Below are positions 1 to 7,453 of a stretch of DNA of 19,991 nucleotides, one piece after another. The notes below the pieces were generated by a model. It was given only the letters and a program-made list of their open reading frames with translations, was not told where the DNA came from and did no database searches. Both the position numbers and the translations under genes were made by a program. Source of the DNA: Streptomyces xanthophaeus. Lineage in GTDB: Bacteria; Actinomycetota; Actinomycetes; Streptomycetales; Streptomycetaceae. Within the stretch, counting starts at the first letter, position 1, and each line of letters opens with the position of its first letter. The DNA lies in the NCBI RefSeq assembly GCF_000725805.1, contig NZ_JOFT01000062.1, positions 1-19,991 on the forward strand. The letters are read 5' to 3'.

Positions 1-63
1 TCCGGTGGCCCAATAGGAGCGCGGCCCCGGCTAGCTGCCCGGCAGGGTCGGGGGTGCGCACCG

Positions 64-400
64 AATCGCTACGCGCTCCTCATTGCTCAGCGTCTGCGGG
101 CCGTCTGGGGCTGGGGATAAGGGGTTCAAGCGCCCACGACCCGCCGCACCCTCCCTCTCACGCGCCAGCGGGCAGTATGTCCCTATTTGGCGGCCCTTTG
201 GGGAGTGAGAAGCGTCCAGATGTAGCGAAATGCCGAATAATCCAACGGCAGACTCCGAGAGGGCCGTTCTCCGCCCCCAAGGGCCCTCAACTGCCCGCAG
301 ACGCCCCCTTGCGCCGCCAAAAGTCTGCTCCGGCGGTCTGTACGTCTATGTCCAGCCCCAGACGGGCGCCGGACGCTAAGCAATGAGGAGCGCGTAGCGA
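64..400. repeat. Long imperfect inverted repeat (~50-bp arms) around a lower-GC segment
   Basis: The arm at about 64-114 begins AATCGCTACGCGCTCCTCAT. The arm at about 351-400 is its reverse complement with only a few mismatches, including the shared outer AATCGCTACG/CGTAGCGATT and inner CCGTCTGGGG/CCCCAGACGG parts. About 235 bp lie between the arms, and the stretch near 180-260 is visibly lower in GC than the rest of the window. I see no target-site duplication next to the arms and no transposase. The structure resembles a miniature inverted-repeat element or the remnant of one. It could also be a recombination or replication-related site. What is seen is the repeat; the mobile-element reading is inference. 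Confidence 0.6.
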
Positions 401-402
401 TT

Positions 403-737
403 TGACGCGCCCACCGGCCCCGCCGGGGGGACTGGGACCGGCCCGGGCTGCGACTCGGCCCCTCGCAAGCCTTGCCCGCCGGGGCCCTGATGCCCCGTCC
501 TTGGATTACTGCTGCGGAGACCGTTCCTTTGGGGGCTTCCCGACAGTCCTTGTCTTTCCGTGTCGGGACGGGCGGTCAAGGGTGGCCGAAGGCCATCGCG
601 GACGGGAATCCCCCAAGACTTCTCTGATACCGCCCCACCGCCACAAAGCCAGCGAAGCCCCCGTCCGCCGTCCCGACCAGGTCAGGCCTGGTCAGGGCAG
701 CGGGCGGGGGCTGGGCGGGGGCTCGGCGGAGCCGGGG
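403..737. other. Intergenic stretch without a supported gene
   Basis: No reading frame here has a plausible start, a ribosome-binding site and recognisable protein content. The open frames are antisense shadows typical of high-GC DNA. Two hairpins are visible: CCCGACA/TGTCGGG (539-545 and 561-567) and GACCAGG/CCTGGTC (675-693). The second lies just past the stop of the minus-strand Rpf gene. Confidence 0.5.
675..693 (-). terminator. Hairpin downstream of the Rpf-like gene
   Basis: GACCAGG and CCTGGTC form a perfect 7-bp stem with a 5-nt loop, about 45 nt past the stop codon of the minus-strand gene ending at 738. There is no T-tract, which is common for Streptomyces terminators. The role is inferred from position. 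Confidence 0.45.
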
Positions 738-2018
738 TCAGTTGCGGGTCACCAGCATCTGGGCGTCGCCGTTCGGCATGCCTGCCAGGGCTACCTTCTG
801 GGAGCCCTGGCCCGTGTTCCCCCACCCCTGCCAGGAGCCGCCCGCGAAGCGGACGTTGTGGTAGGTCGCGCCTCCCTGAGCCGTCGCGAGGAGCTGTGCG
901 TCACCGTTGGGCATGCCCGTGATCGCGACGCTGGTCGGGGAGGTGATGCCGTCCACGACGCCCCAGCCCTGCCAGGAGCCGCTCGCGAAACGGACGTTGT
1001 GGTACGGCTTGCCGTCGTTGCCGACCGCCATCAGCTGGCTGTCGCCGTTCGGGAGTCCGGCGATGGCGATGCTGCCCGCCTGGAAGTTGGCTGCGGTGCC
1101 CGTACCGGCGACCGCGTGCCAGCCCTGCCAGGTACCGGCGACCGTGCGGAGGTTGTGGTAGAGGTTGCCGTCGTTGCCGACGATCAGCACCTGCATGTCG
1201 CCGTTCGGGAGGGCCGCGGCAGCGATGCGCTGGGCGCTCCAGGTGCCGATGGGGGCCCAGCCCTGCCAGTTGCCGTCCTTGAAACGGGCGTTGTGGTAGA
1301 TCTTGCCGTCGTTGCCGATCGCCATGACCTGGGCGTCACCGTTGGGCATGCCCGCGATGGCCTCGCCCTTCGCACCGAAGTGGGACGCTCCCTCGTAGCC
1401 CGGGAGGGCCTCCCAGCCGGTCCACGAGCCGTTCGTGAAGCGGGCCTGGTGGTACAGGTTGCCGTCGTTGCCGGTGCCGAGCACCTGGGCAGAGCCGTCG
1501 GGGGTGGTGGTGATGGCTTCCTGCGAGCCGTTGAAGAACGGTGCGCCGCCGACGCCGTTGAGCGGGTCGAAGGACGTCCACGTGCCGCCGGCCTTGCGTA
1601 TGGAGTGGTAGAAGTCCCCGGCCTTGCTCACGGGGGTGGTGTCGGCCGGGTACGGGTCGGCGTGGTCCGCGGCCAGGTTGGCCTTGACGGCGCAGCCGCC
1701 CCAGGCTCCGGCGCCCTGTCCGGCGAGGATGCGCTCGGCGGTGAGGATCTGCTGCTTCTTGGTGGCCTGGTGGGGGTAGGCCGCGTACTGCTTGCCGCCG
1801 AAGGCGTCCCAGGTGCTCTTCACGATCTGGAGGCCGCCGAAGTAGCCGTTGCCCGTGTTGATGCTCCAGTTTCCGGTGCTCTCGCACTGCGCCACCTTGT
1901 CCCAGGTGGCGACAGAGGCGGCTTCCGCCGAGCCGACGGAGAGGGCGGAGAGGCTGAGGGTGACGGCCGCGGTGGCGATGGCGGCGGCGAGGCGCGGGCG
2001 GCGCGGGGTGCGGGACAT
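738..2018 (-). CDS. Secreted Rpf-like transglycosylase with C-terminal W-x-G-W repeat (propeller-like) domain
   Basis: Predicted secreted muralytic enzyme of 426 aa. A signal peptide covers residues 1-33 (Arg-rich start, hydrophobic core, AEA cleavage region). The Rpf/transglycosylase-like domain follows at about 36-112, with the family hallmarks [18 protein letters not shown] and STW. Glu46 is the expected catalytic acid, and Cys45 and Cys109 are placed for the Rpf disulfide. Residues 130-426 hold about six units of ~45-50 residues built on PNGDAQ, GNDGxxYH and WQGW, probably a beta-propeller that binds glycan. Rpf domains cleave peptidoglycan and help spores or dormant cells resume growth. 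The start used is the ATG before SRTPRR, because it immediately precedes the signal peptide; the open frame runs 65 codons further upstream without a plausible N-terminus. The neighbouring CHAP protein carries the same C-terminal domain. The Rpf assignment is firm; the ligand of the repeat domain is unknown. Confidence 0.9.
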   Translation of the reverse strand: MSRTPRRPRLAAAIATAAVTLSLSALSVGSAEAASVATWDKVAQCESTGNWSINTGNGYFGGLQIVKSTWDAFGGKQYAAYPHQATKKQQILTAERILAGQGAGAWGGCAVKANLAADHADPYPADTTPVSKAGDFYHSIRKAGGTWTSFDPLNGVGGAPFFNGSQEAITTTPDGSAQVLGTGNDGNLYHQARFTNGSWTGWEALPGYEGASHFGAKGEAIAGMPNGDAQVMAIGNDGKIYHNARFKDGNWQGWAPIGTWSAQRIAAAALPNGDMQVLIVGNDGNLYHNLRTVAGTWQGWHAVAGTGTAANFQAGSIAIAGLPNGDSQLMAVGNDGKPYHNVRFASGSWQGWGVVDGITSPTSVAITGMPNGDAQLLATAQGGATYHNVRFAGGSWQGWGNTGQGSQKVALAGMPNGDAQMLVTRN

Positions 2019-2069
2019 CGGAGGTCTCTTCTCTGGATCTCTGGACACGGGGAGGAGGGCGGCGGCGCG

Positions 2070-2103
2070 GGGCCGGCCCGCCGCCTGAGCGGCGGGCCGG
2101 CCC
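2070..2103 (-). terminator. Strong hairpin between the CHAP and Rpf genes
   Basis: A perfect 15-bp GC stem (arms 2070-2084 and 2089-2103) encloses the 4-nt loop CTGA, 14 bp beyond the CHAP gene stop. It is probably an intrinsic terminator for the CHAP transcript, so the Rpf gene downstream would need its own promoter in 2019-2069 or depend on read-through. Confidence 0.75.
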
Positions 2104-2116
2104 GGGGGCGCGGGGG

Positions 2117-3565
2117 CTAGTTGCGGGTGGCGAGCATCTGGGTCTCGCCGTTGGGCAGCCCGGTGATGGCGACCTTCTGGGCGCCCATGCCCGTGTTCCA
2201 CCAGCCCTGCCACTGACCGTTCGAGTACCGAGCCGCGTGGTACGCCTTGCCGTCGTTGCCGACCGCGAGCATCTGGGTGTCACCGTTCGGCGTGCCGGTG
2301 ATGGCGATGCTGGACGCCGCGAAGGTCGGGGCGCCGCCGTAGCCGGCCGTCTTGTTCCAGCCCTGCCACTCGCCGTTGGCGAAGCGGATGTTGTGGTGGA
2401 CAGTGCCGTCGGCGGTGGTGGCCAGGAACTGGGCGTCGCCGTTCGGCAGACCCGCGACGGAGATGTTGCTCCCCTGGAAGGTCGCCGCCGTGCCGGGGCC
2501 GGAGACGGCGTGCCAGCCCTGCCATTCGCCGTGCACGGAGCGGATGGAGTGGTAGACGTTGTCGTCGTTGCCGACGATCATGACCTGCATGCTGCCGTCG
2601 GGCATCGGGGCCGCCGCGACCTTCTTGGCGGCCCAGGTGCCGACCGGCTGCCAGCCCTGCCAGTTGCCGTCCTTGAAACGGGCGTTGTGGTAGATCTTGC
2701 TGTCGTTGCCGATCGCCATGACCTGGGCGTCACCGTTGGGCATACCGGCGATGGCCTGGCCCTTGGCGGCGAACTTGGCTGCGCCCTGGTGGCCCTGGAG
2801 CGCGCCCCAGCCCGTCCACGTGCCGTCGGGGTAGCGGGCCGTGTGGTACAGGTTGCCGTCGTTGCCCGTGGCCAGCGTCTGGGTGGAGCCGTCGGGGGTG
2901 GCGGCGATGGATTCCTGCGAGGCGTTGAAGTAGGTCGCGCCGTTCGCGCCGTTCAGGGGCTGGAAGCCCTCCCAGCTGCCGTCGGGCAGCCGGGTGGCGT
3001 GGAAGATGTCGCCGGCCTTGCTGACCTGCGGGGCGGGGGTCTCGCTCAGACCGGACGGGCCGATGAAGGCGAGGGCGCGGCCGGCGCCGACCGGGGACGT
3101 GTGGGTGCGCCAGTTGAACCAGCCGCGGAAGCGCACGCCGCCGCTCTCGTTTCCGCCGACGGTCTGGATCTGGTCACCGGAGACGGCGACCACGATGTTG
3201 ACGTGGTTGGCCTCGCCGTCGTTCAGGCTGCCGTCGTTGTCGTAGAGCACCGCGTCACCGACCTGCGGGGTGCCGTGGAGGGTGCCCTTGCTCTTGCCGT
3301 ACTCGTAGAGGCTGACGGCCCGGGCGTCGATGCCGGTGACGTTCGCGCCGGCCTTGTTCCACACCCAGCGGGTGAACTCGGCGCACCAGGCGCCGGGGTG
3401 CTTGCAGTTGTAGTCACCGCAGGTGTTGCCGACCTCGCCTCTTGCGATCGAGGCCACGGCCTGGGACTCGGCATTGGCCAGGCCGGCGGGCATGACGGCC
3501 ATCAGGGGGGCGGCGACGAAGGCGGCGAGGGCGATGGACAGGTTGCGGGTACGGCGTGCGGACAT
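2117..3565 (-). CDS. Secreted CHAP-domain peptidoglycan hydrolase with C-terminal W-x-G-W repeat domain
   Basis: Predicted exported cell-wall amidase or endopeptidase of 482 aa. A signal peptide covers residues 1-32 (RRTR, hydrophobic core, LANA). The CHAP domain spans about 36-170, with the nucleophile Cys61 in WCAEF, His121 in NHVNIV and the polar residue pair in GGNE (139-140), in the expected order. Residues 182-482 repeat the same units as the neighbouring Rpf protein (PNGDAQ, GNDxxxYH, WQGW), about six in number, suggesting a propeller-like binding domain. I chose the ATG before SARRTRN because GGAGAG lies 6 nt upstream; two in-frame ATGs 6 and 11 codons upstream lack this. CHAP enzymes cut peptide or amide bonds in peptidoglycan, complementing the glycan-strand cutter next door. 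Part of the repeat domain is almost identical at DNA level to the Rpf gene. The catalytic domain is certain; bond specificity is not visible. Confidence 0.9.
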   Translation of the reverse strand: MSARRTRNLSIALAAFVAAPLMAVMPAGLANAESQAVASIARGEVGNTCGDYNCKHPGAWCAEFTRWVWNKAGANVTGIDARAVSLYEYGKSKGTLHGTPQVGDAVLYDNDGSLNDGEANHVNIVVAVSGDQIQTVGGNESGGVRFRGWFNWRTHTSPVGAGRALAFIGPSGLSETPAPQVSKAGDIFHATRLPDGSWEGFQPLNGANGATYFNASQESIAATPDGSTQTLATGNDGNLYHTARYPDGTWTGWGALQGHQGAAKFAAKGQAIAGMPNGDAQVMAIGNDSKIYHNARFKDGNWQGWQPVGTWAAKKVAAAPMPDGSMQVMIVGNDDNVYHSIRSVHGEWQGWHAVSGPGTAATFQGSNISVAGLPNGDAQFLATTADGTVHHNIRFANGEWQGWNKTAGYGGAPTFAASSIAITGTPNGDTQMLAVGNDGKAYHAARYSNGQWQGWWNTGMGAQKVAITGLPNGETQMLATRN

Positions 3566-3839
3566 GATGCTCTCCAGAGGCATGGCGGCCCCGGGCATCA
3601 GGGCCGAACTCGTGTGGTCGGAAGGTGTTGCGAAGCTGGGGTTCGCCCGGTCTGGCCGGGGCGAAGAGGTGCGGGCGGCGCGGTGGCCGTGCCCTGCGGT
3701 GCGACGGCTCGGCGGCGGGTCACTCCGGGGTGGACGGCTGCCCTGCAGGAGCAGCGGTCGGTGACGGGTGAGCGGCGGGCCGGCCGGGTGGGTGGAGCAG
3801 TACGAGCCGTACGAGCGGGCTGTGTCGTGGGGCCGTGGG
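3566..3839 (-). promoter_or_regulatory. Upstream region of the CHAP gene
   Basis: A 274-bp gap separates the CHAP start from the small-protein gene upstream. It is long enough for an independent promoter and a structured 5' leader. A 9-bp direct repeat (GTACGAGCC then GTACGAGCG) lies near 3800-3818. Because c-di-AMP (ydaO) riboswitches precede some Streptomyces wall-hydrolase genes, I looked for the conserved GCTAACC element on the minus strand and did not find it. No confident -35/-10 pair was seen. Confidence 0.3.
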
Positions 3840-4127
3840 TCACATCGGTCGCCCCTCCCTCGCCGGAGCGAGGTGGTATCCGTGGGCGGCGCCCGATCCG
3901 AGTACCTGGCGGAGCAGTCCGAAGGCCTGGTCCCTGGCGGAGGTCATGTCCTTGGCCCGGAGGAAGAGGGCGACGTTCATGCCGTGTTCCAGGGGGCGGA
4001 CCCTGAGGTGTTCGAGTGCGTGTTCCGGGCCGGCGTGGGCCCAGATGGCGTCCTGGAGGAGGGCGGCTTCGCTCTCCGTCGCCGCTAAACCGGTGTCGCC
4101 GGCCAGGGGCAGGTGTACGAGGAGCAC
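3840..4127 (-). CDS. Small protein of unknown function (95 aa), coupled to the NGFGWD peptide gene
   Basis: The GTG start lies 5 nt after the TGA of the upstream peptide gene, and the ribosome-binding region falls inside that gene's last codons, so translation is probably coupled. The protein has no signal peptide or membrane segment and looks like a small soluble alpha/beta fold: a strand (LLVHLPLAG, 2-10), a helix rich in Glu/Ala (14-33), [10 protein letters not shown] (36-45), a strand (MNVALFLRA, 50-58), a second helix (61-77) and a polar tail. I do not recognise the family. Its position between an exported repeat peptide and a divergent regulator suggests a partner role such as an immunity, maturation or regulatory accessory protein; that is inference only. 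Alternative start codons upstream would overlap the peptide gene. Confidence 0.6.
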   Translation of the reverse strand: MLLVHLPLAGDTGLAATESEAALLQDAIWAHAGPEHALEHLRVRPLEHGMNVALFLRAKDMTSARDQAFGLLRQVLGSGAAHGYHLAPAREGRPM

Positions 4128-4132
4128 ATCGA

Positions 4133-4285
4133 TCAGTCCCAGCCGAAGCCGTTGCTGACGACCGCGCTCTTGGCGGTGACCTCGGCGGGTGCCGTGTCCC
4201 AGCCGAAGCCGTTTCCGGCGGCGAGGGCGCCGCCCAGCAGGGCGGTGGCGATGGCGGTGGTGATGCGGCGACTGGTTTTGGACAT
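4133..4285 (-). CDS. Exported 50-aa peptide with two NGFGWD motifs
   Basis: Short ORF with an ATG start and a G-rich region (CGGGGGC) about 6-12 nt upstream. Residues 1-22 form a clear signal peptide: a basic start (SKTSRR), a hydrophobic core and the cleavage-like end GGALA. The mature part would be about 28 residues and contains NGFGWD twice, at 25-30 and 45-50, exactly 20 residues apart; the second copy ends the protein. At DNA level the 18 nt encoding the motif (4136-4153) recur 60 bp away (4196-4213), so this is an internal duplication. There is no Cys, so no disulfides or lanthionines. It is followed by a coupled 95-aa protein and is divergent from a TrmB/LuxR regulator. It may be a secreted signalling peptide, a RiPP-like precursor or a surface peptide. 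Function unknown. Confidence 0.7.
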   Translation of the reverse strand: MSKTSRRITTAIATALLGGALAAGNGFGWDTAPAEVTAKSAVVSNGFGWD

Positions 4286-4579
4286 GGCGGTGCCCCCGAG
4301 GTGACGAAGTGGATTGTGGACCCGGTCGGGCTGGAGGCCGGGCCCTGGGGCCTGGCCGGGGGGTTTTCGTTCCCCCCGCCGTTCCGGTGTGATCACCATC
4401 TTGGTCGGGCCGGGAAGGCCCGGGAAGGGGTTCGGGCGGGCACCAAGCGGCCTGGCACCTTGGTGCCACCTCGACCGACTCCGGGCCCGCCGGGGCGCAT
4501 TGATTGCCACGTCTGTGCAGGTCCTGCGATGATCACGTGCAGAACAAGAGAGTTCGCTTGTCAGTCGGGGGACTGGAAC
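4286..4579. promoter_or_regulatory. Divergent promoter region between peptide cassette and LuxR-type regulator
   Basis: These 294 bp must contain promoters for both directions. Visible structures are a hairpin of six G/C pairs closed by a C-G pair around TTTTCGTT (4357-4378), which would lie in the peptide mRNA leader; CGGGCC/GGCCCG (4406-4422); and a nested palindrome at 4439-4468. A GATCAC motif occurs at about 4390-4395 and again near 4531-4536. I could not assign a convincing -35/-10 pair in either direction. Confidence 0.5.
4439..4468. promoter_or_regulatory. Candidate operator: nested inverted repeats TGGCACC-TT-GGTGCCA
   Basis: A perfect palindrome TGGCACCTTGGTGCCA (4453-4468) overlaps a second inverted repeat, GGCACCAAG (4439-4447) with CTTGGTGCC (4459-4467). 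The right half-site is shared by both pairings. It sits midway between the peptide gene and the regulator. Autoregulation by the adjacent LuxR/TrmB protein is the simplest reading, but this is inference. Confidence 0.5.
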
Positions 4580-5566
4580 ATGCTGGCAGTACTGGGTTTG
4601 AAGACCACATCAGAAGCCGTCTACCGCGAGATGCTCGCCGATCCGCTCGGCGGGGTCTCCGACCTCTGCGCGCGGCTGGGGATGCCGGAGGCGGCCGTAC
4701 GGGAGGCTCTGGACGAGCTCGCCGATCTCCAACTCCTGCGCGCTTCACGGGACATGCCTGGCGCGATGCGTGCAGTGAGCCCCGAGGTGGGCCTGGAGCT
4801 GATCCTGCGGCGCCAGGAGGAGGACGTCCTACGGCGCCAGCAGGAGCTCGCCCGCAGCAAGGCCGCGGCGGCCCGGGCCGTCGCCGAGTACGCGGACCTG
4901 CGGCCGAACGTGCAGGCCGACACCACCGAACGCCTCGTCGGGCTCGACGCGATCCAGGGCAAGCTGGAGGTGCTCGCGAAGGAGACCTCCCGCGAGTGCC
5001 TGGCGGTGATGCCGGGCGGCGCGCAGTCGCAGGCCAGCCTCGACGCCTCGCGGCCCCTGGACGAGGACGCGATGCACCGGGGCGTGGCCGTGCTGACCCT
5101 CTACCAGGACAGCGTCCGCAATGATCCGGCCACGCTCGCCTACGCCCGTTGGATGACGCAGGAGGGCGGGCTGGTGCGGACCCATCCGACGCTGCCGCCC
5201 CGGATGCTCGTCTTCGACCGCGAGGTCGCCTTCGTGCCGGTCGATCCGGCGAACACCCGCCTCGGCGCCCTGTGCACCCGGGAGCCGGGCATCGTCGCCT
5301 CGCTGACCGCGCTGTTCGAGCAGACCTGGCAGTCGGCGGTCCCGCTGGGCGCCGACGTGCCGCAGGACGAGCGGACCGGGCTGAGCCCCGGCGAGCGGGA
5401 GCTGCTCCAGCTCCTCGCCTCCGGCATGACCGACGAGGGCGCGGGCAAGCGGCTCGGGATCTCCCTGCGCACCGTGCGGCGGCAGATGGCCGCGCTGATG
5501 GAACGGCTGGACGCGTCCAGCCGTTTCGAGGCGGGGCTGAAGGCCGCCCAGCGGGGCTGGCTCTAG
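4580..5566 (+). CDS. TrmB-like / LuxR-type hybrid transcriptional regulator
   Basis: Protein of 328 aa with two putative DNA-binding parts. Residues 1-60 form a TrmB/MarR-like winged helix (AVYREMLADP, VSDLCARLGM, VREALDELADLQLL). An Arg/Glu/Gln/Ala-rich helix likely to be a coiled coil follows at about 76-105. The central region (115-255, including VMPGGAQ and DSVRNDPATLAYA) resembles the TrmB-type C-terminal sensor. Residues 266-325 are a LuxR-type HTH (LSPGERELLQLLASGMTDEGAGKRLGIS, RTVRRQMAALMERL). I chose the ATG with GGGGGA 8 nt upstream; an in-frame ATG 17 codons earlier lacks a good site. No kinase receiver domain is present, so this is not a two-component response regulator. Many Streptomyces carry several paralogues of this architecture. 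Divergence from the NGFGWD peptide genes suggests it controls them. It converges on the acyl-CoA synthetase, and both stop codons lie within one CTAG. Confidence 0.85.
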   Translation: MLAVLGLKTTSEAVYREMLADPLGGVSDLCARLGMPEAAVREALDELADLQLLRASRDMPGAMRAVSPEVGLELILRRQEEDVLRRQQELARSKAAAARAVAEYADLRPNVQADTTERLVGLDAIQGKLEVLAKETSRECLAVMPGGAQSQASLDASRPLDEDAMHRGVAVLTLYQDSVRNDPATLAYARWMTQEGGLVRTHPTLPPRMLVFDREVAFVPVDPANTRLGALCTREPGIVASLTALFEQTWQSAVPLGADVPQDERTGLSPGERELLQLLASGMTDEGAGKRLGISLRTVRRQMAALMERLDASSRFEAGLKAAQRGWL

Positions 5567-7341
5567 AGGAAGACACCCCCCTGGGTGTCCGCGGGCTCCC
5601 CGTACAGGGCGGCGATCTGTGCCGCGTACTGTTCCTCGACCGCGCGGCGGCGGAGCTTCAGCGTCGGGGTGAGGGTGCCCGCGGCCACGGAGAGGTCCTC
5701 CGGCAGGACGTGGAAGGCCCGGATGCGGGCGGGGCGGGAGACGGTGGCGTTGGCCTCCGTCACCGCCGCCTCGACCAGGGCGCGGACGGCGGGGTGGGCG
5801 CAGGGGTCGGGGCCCGGGTCGAGGCCCTCCCGGGCCGCCCAGGCGGTGATCTCCTCGGCGTCCAGGGTGATCAGGGCGACGGGGTGCGGGCGGCGGTCGC
5901 CGATCAGGACGGCGCGGGAGACGTAGCGGGAGCGCTGCACGGCGAATTCGACCTCGGTGGGGGTGAGGTTCTTCCCGGCGGAGGTGATGATCAGCTCCTT
6001 CTTGCGGCCGGTGATGCGCAGGTAGCCCTCGGAGTCCACTTCGCCGAGGTCGCCCGTGTGCAGCCAGCCCTGCGCGTCCAGGGCCTCCTCGGTCGCCGCC
6101 CGGTTCTCGTGGTAGCCGGGGAACACCATCGGGCCCCGGGCCAGGACCTCGCCGTCCTGCGCGATGCGCACCTCGCAGCCCGCGACGGGGCGCCCGACGG
6201 TGCCGGGGCGGGCGGCGCCGGGGTGGTTGAGGGAGATGACCCCGCCGGACTCGGTCATCCCGTAGCCCTCGAACACGGCGATCCCGCAGGCCCGCAGGAA
6301 GTCCAGGGTGGCCGGGGCGATCGGGGCGCCCCCGGTGAGGGCCCATTTCAGCCGGCCTCCGAAGGCCTTCCGGACCAGCGCGTAGAGCGAGGTCTCCGCG
6401 GCCTGGTACGCCTCCCGCGACTCCTCGGGCAGGCGTCCCTCGGCCGCCATGACGCCGAGCTGTACGGCCTCCTCGAAGCGGTCGCGCCCGCCCTCCCCCT
6501 GGGCCTCGGCGAGGGAGAGCACCACGGCGTGCAGCTTCTCGAACAGCCTTGGTACGGACGGGAGATGGGTGGGCCGGACCTCCGCCAGTTCCGAGAGCAC
6601 GTCCTCGATGCGGCCGCCGAAGTAGCACAGCTCGCCGCCCTCCAGCAGGGTGGTGAACTGGATCAGCTGGGCCAGCAGGTGCGCGAGCGGCAGGTAGAGG
6701 TAGGTGCGGTCCCCCGGGCCGCCCTTGACCAGGGGGAGGGTCGCGTCCTGGACGGCGCCCAGGTTGCCGTGGGTGAGGCGGCAGCCCTTGGGCAGGCCCG
6801 TCGTGCCCGAGGTGTAGACGACGGACGCGTCCGCGGCGGGCGTGACGGCCGCGGCCCGGGCGCGGAGCGCTGCGTCCGTCCCCGGGGCCCGGCCGGGCGG
6901 GGCGGGCAGGGCGGGGAGCTCGTCCATCAAGGCCGTCTCCCGCAGGGCCGGCAGCTTCGGCCGCAGGGCTTCGACCCGGGCGCGCTGGTGTTCGTCGTCG
7001 CACACCACGACGACGGCCCGCGCGTCCGACAGGACCCAGGCGAGCTCCTCCTCCCCCGCGGTCGGGTAGACCGGGACGAGGACGGCGCCGGCCGCCAGGA
7101 CGCCGAAGTGGGTGCGGGTCCACTGCGGGCGGGTCTCGGCCAGGACGGCCACCCGTTCGCCCGCCGCGACCCCCAGCCCGAGCAGCGCCCGCCCGACGGC
7201 CCGTACGTCCGCGCCCAGTTCGGCGTACGTGCTGCTGTGCCAGCCGCCGTCGGGCGACCGGAACCTGAGCGCCGGCTGCGTCCCGTACCGCTCCTCGGTC
7301 CACTGGGTGAACTCCGCCAGCGTGCTCGGCCGACCGTCCAT
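5563..7341 (-). CDS. Long-chain fatty-acid--CoA ligase (AMP-forming), first copy
   Basis: Activates fatty acids in two steps, through an acyl-adenylate, to acyl-CoA. The 592-aa protein has every ANL-superfamily landmark: the P-loop YTSGTTGLPKG (176-186), GYGMTES (359-365), HTGD (428-431), GRKKELIITSAGKN (445-458) and the C-terminal lysine in TPTLKL (Lys562), which is expected to be essential for adenylation. Length and motifs fit the FadD15-like long-chain group. The start is the ATG with GGGGAGG 6 nt upstream; the open frame extends much further but only as low-quality sequence. It is transcribed divergently from an AraC-family regulator 112 bp away, which is the likely controller. Its stop overlaps the stop of the LuxR-type gene. 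A second, more diverged acyl-CoA synthetase lies at 12105-13982. Chain-length preference cannot be read from the sequence. Confidence 0.92.
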   Translation of the reverse strand: MDGRPSTLAEFTQWTEERYGTQPALRFRSPDGGWHSSTYAELGADVRAVGRALLGLGVAAGERVAVLAETRPQWTRTHFGVLAAGAVLVPVYPTAGEEELAWVLSDARAVVVVCDDEHQRARVEALRPKLPALRETALMDELPALPAPPGRAPGTDAALRARAAAVTPAADASVVYTSGTTGLPKGCRLTHGNLGAVQDATLPLVKGGPGDRTYLYLPLAHLLAQLIQFTTLLEGGELCYFGGRIEDVLSELAEVRPTHLPSVPRLFEKLHAVVLSLAEAQGEGGRDRFEEAVQLGVMAAEGRLPEESREAYQAAETSLYALVRKAFGGRLKWALTGGAPIAPATLDFLRACGIAVFEGYGMTESGGVISLNHPGAARPGTVGRPVAGCEVRIAQDGEVLARGPMVFPGYHENRAATEEALDAQGWLHTGDLGEVDSEGYLRITGRKKELIITSAGKNLTPTEVEFAVQRSRYVSRAVLIGDRRPHPVALITLDAEEITAWAAREGLDPGPDPCAHPAVRALVEAAVTEANATVSRPARIRAFHVLPEDLSVAAGTLTPTLKLRRRAVEEQYAAQIAALYGEPADTQGGVFL

Positions 7342-7421
7342 CGCATGCCTCCCCGGGATTGGTGACCCCTCGACGCTAGGCACTCGCAGCGGCCCGGCGG
7401 CATGACCGGAAGCGTCACCAC

Positions 7422-7435
7422 CGCTGACCTCAGCG
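7422..7435. promoter_or_regulatory. Inverted repeat CGCTGA-CC-TCAGCG between ligase and AraC genes
   Basis: A perfect 6-bp-arm inverted repeat with a 2-nt centre lies in the 112-bp divergent region, about 20 bp before the AraC-family start. AraC proteins usually bind direct repeats, so it could instead be a site for another factor. Seen in sequence; the role is inferred. Confidence 0.35.
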
Positions 7436-7453
7436 CTCATTGGGGCTACCGTC

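Noticed and set aside
54..386. 110-codon plus frame and 66-codon minus frame inside the inverted-repeat segment
   Set aside because: No ribosome-binding site and no recognisable protein pattern; both run into the repeat arms.
402..2120. Long plus-strand open frame (572 codons) over the Rpf gene
   Set aside because: It is the antisense shadow of the Rpf-like gene. Its protein is low-complexity Val/Ala/Gly/Arg sequence with no motif, whereas the minus frame has a signal peptide, an Rpf domain and repeats.
3566..3860. c-di-AMP (ydaO) riboswitch upstream of the CHAP gene
   Set aside because: Such riboswitches precede some Streptomyces wall-hydrolase genes, so I looked for GCTAACC and the GGGTGAAT-type element on the minus strand. 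Neither is present.
4580..5566. Two-component response regulator (NarL type)
   Set aside because: There is a LuxR-type HTH but no receiver domain or phospho-acceptor aspartate. The N-terminus is a TrmB-like winged helix, and no histidine kinase is adjacent.
4829..7303. Very long minus frame (824 codons) overlapping the LuxR-type gene and acyl-CoA synthetase
   Set aside because: It is out of frame with the recognised ligase, rich in Arg/Pro/Gly, and lacks any motif; a GC-skew shadow.
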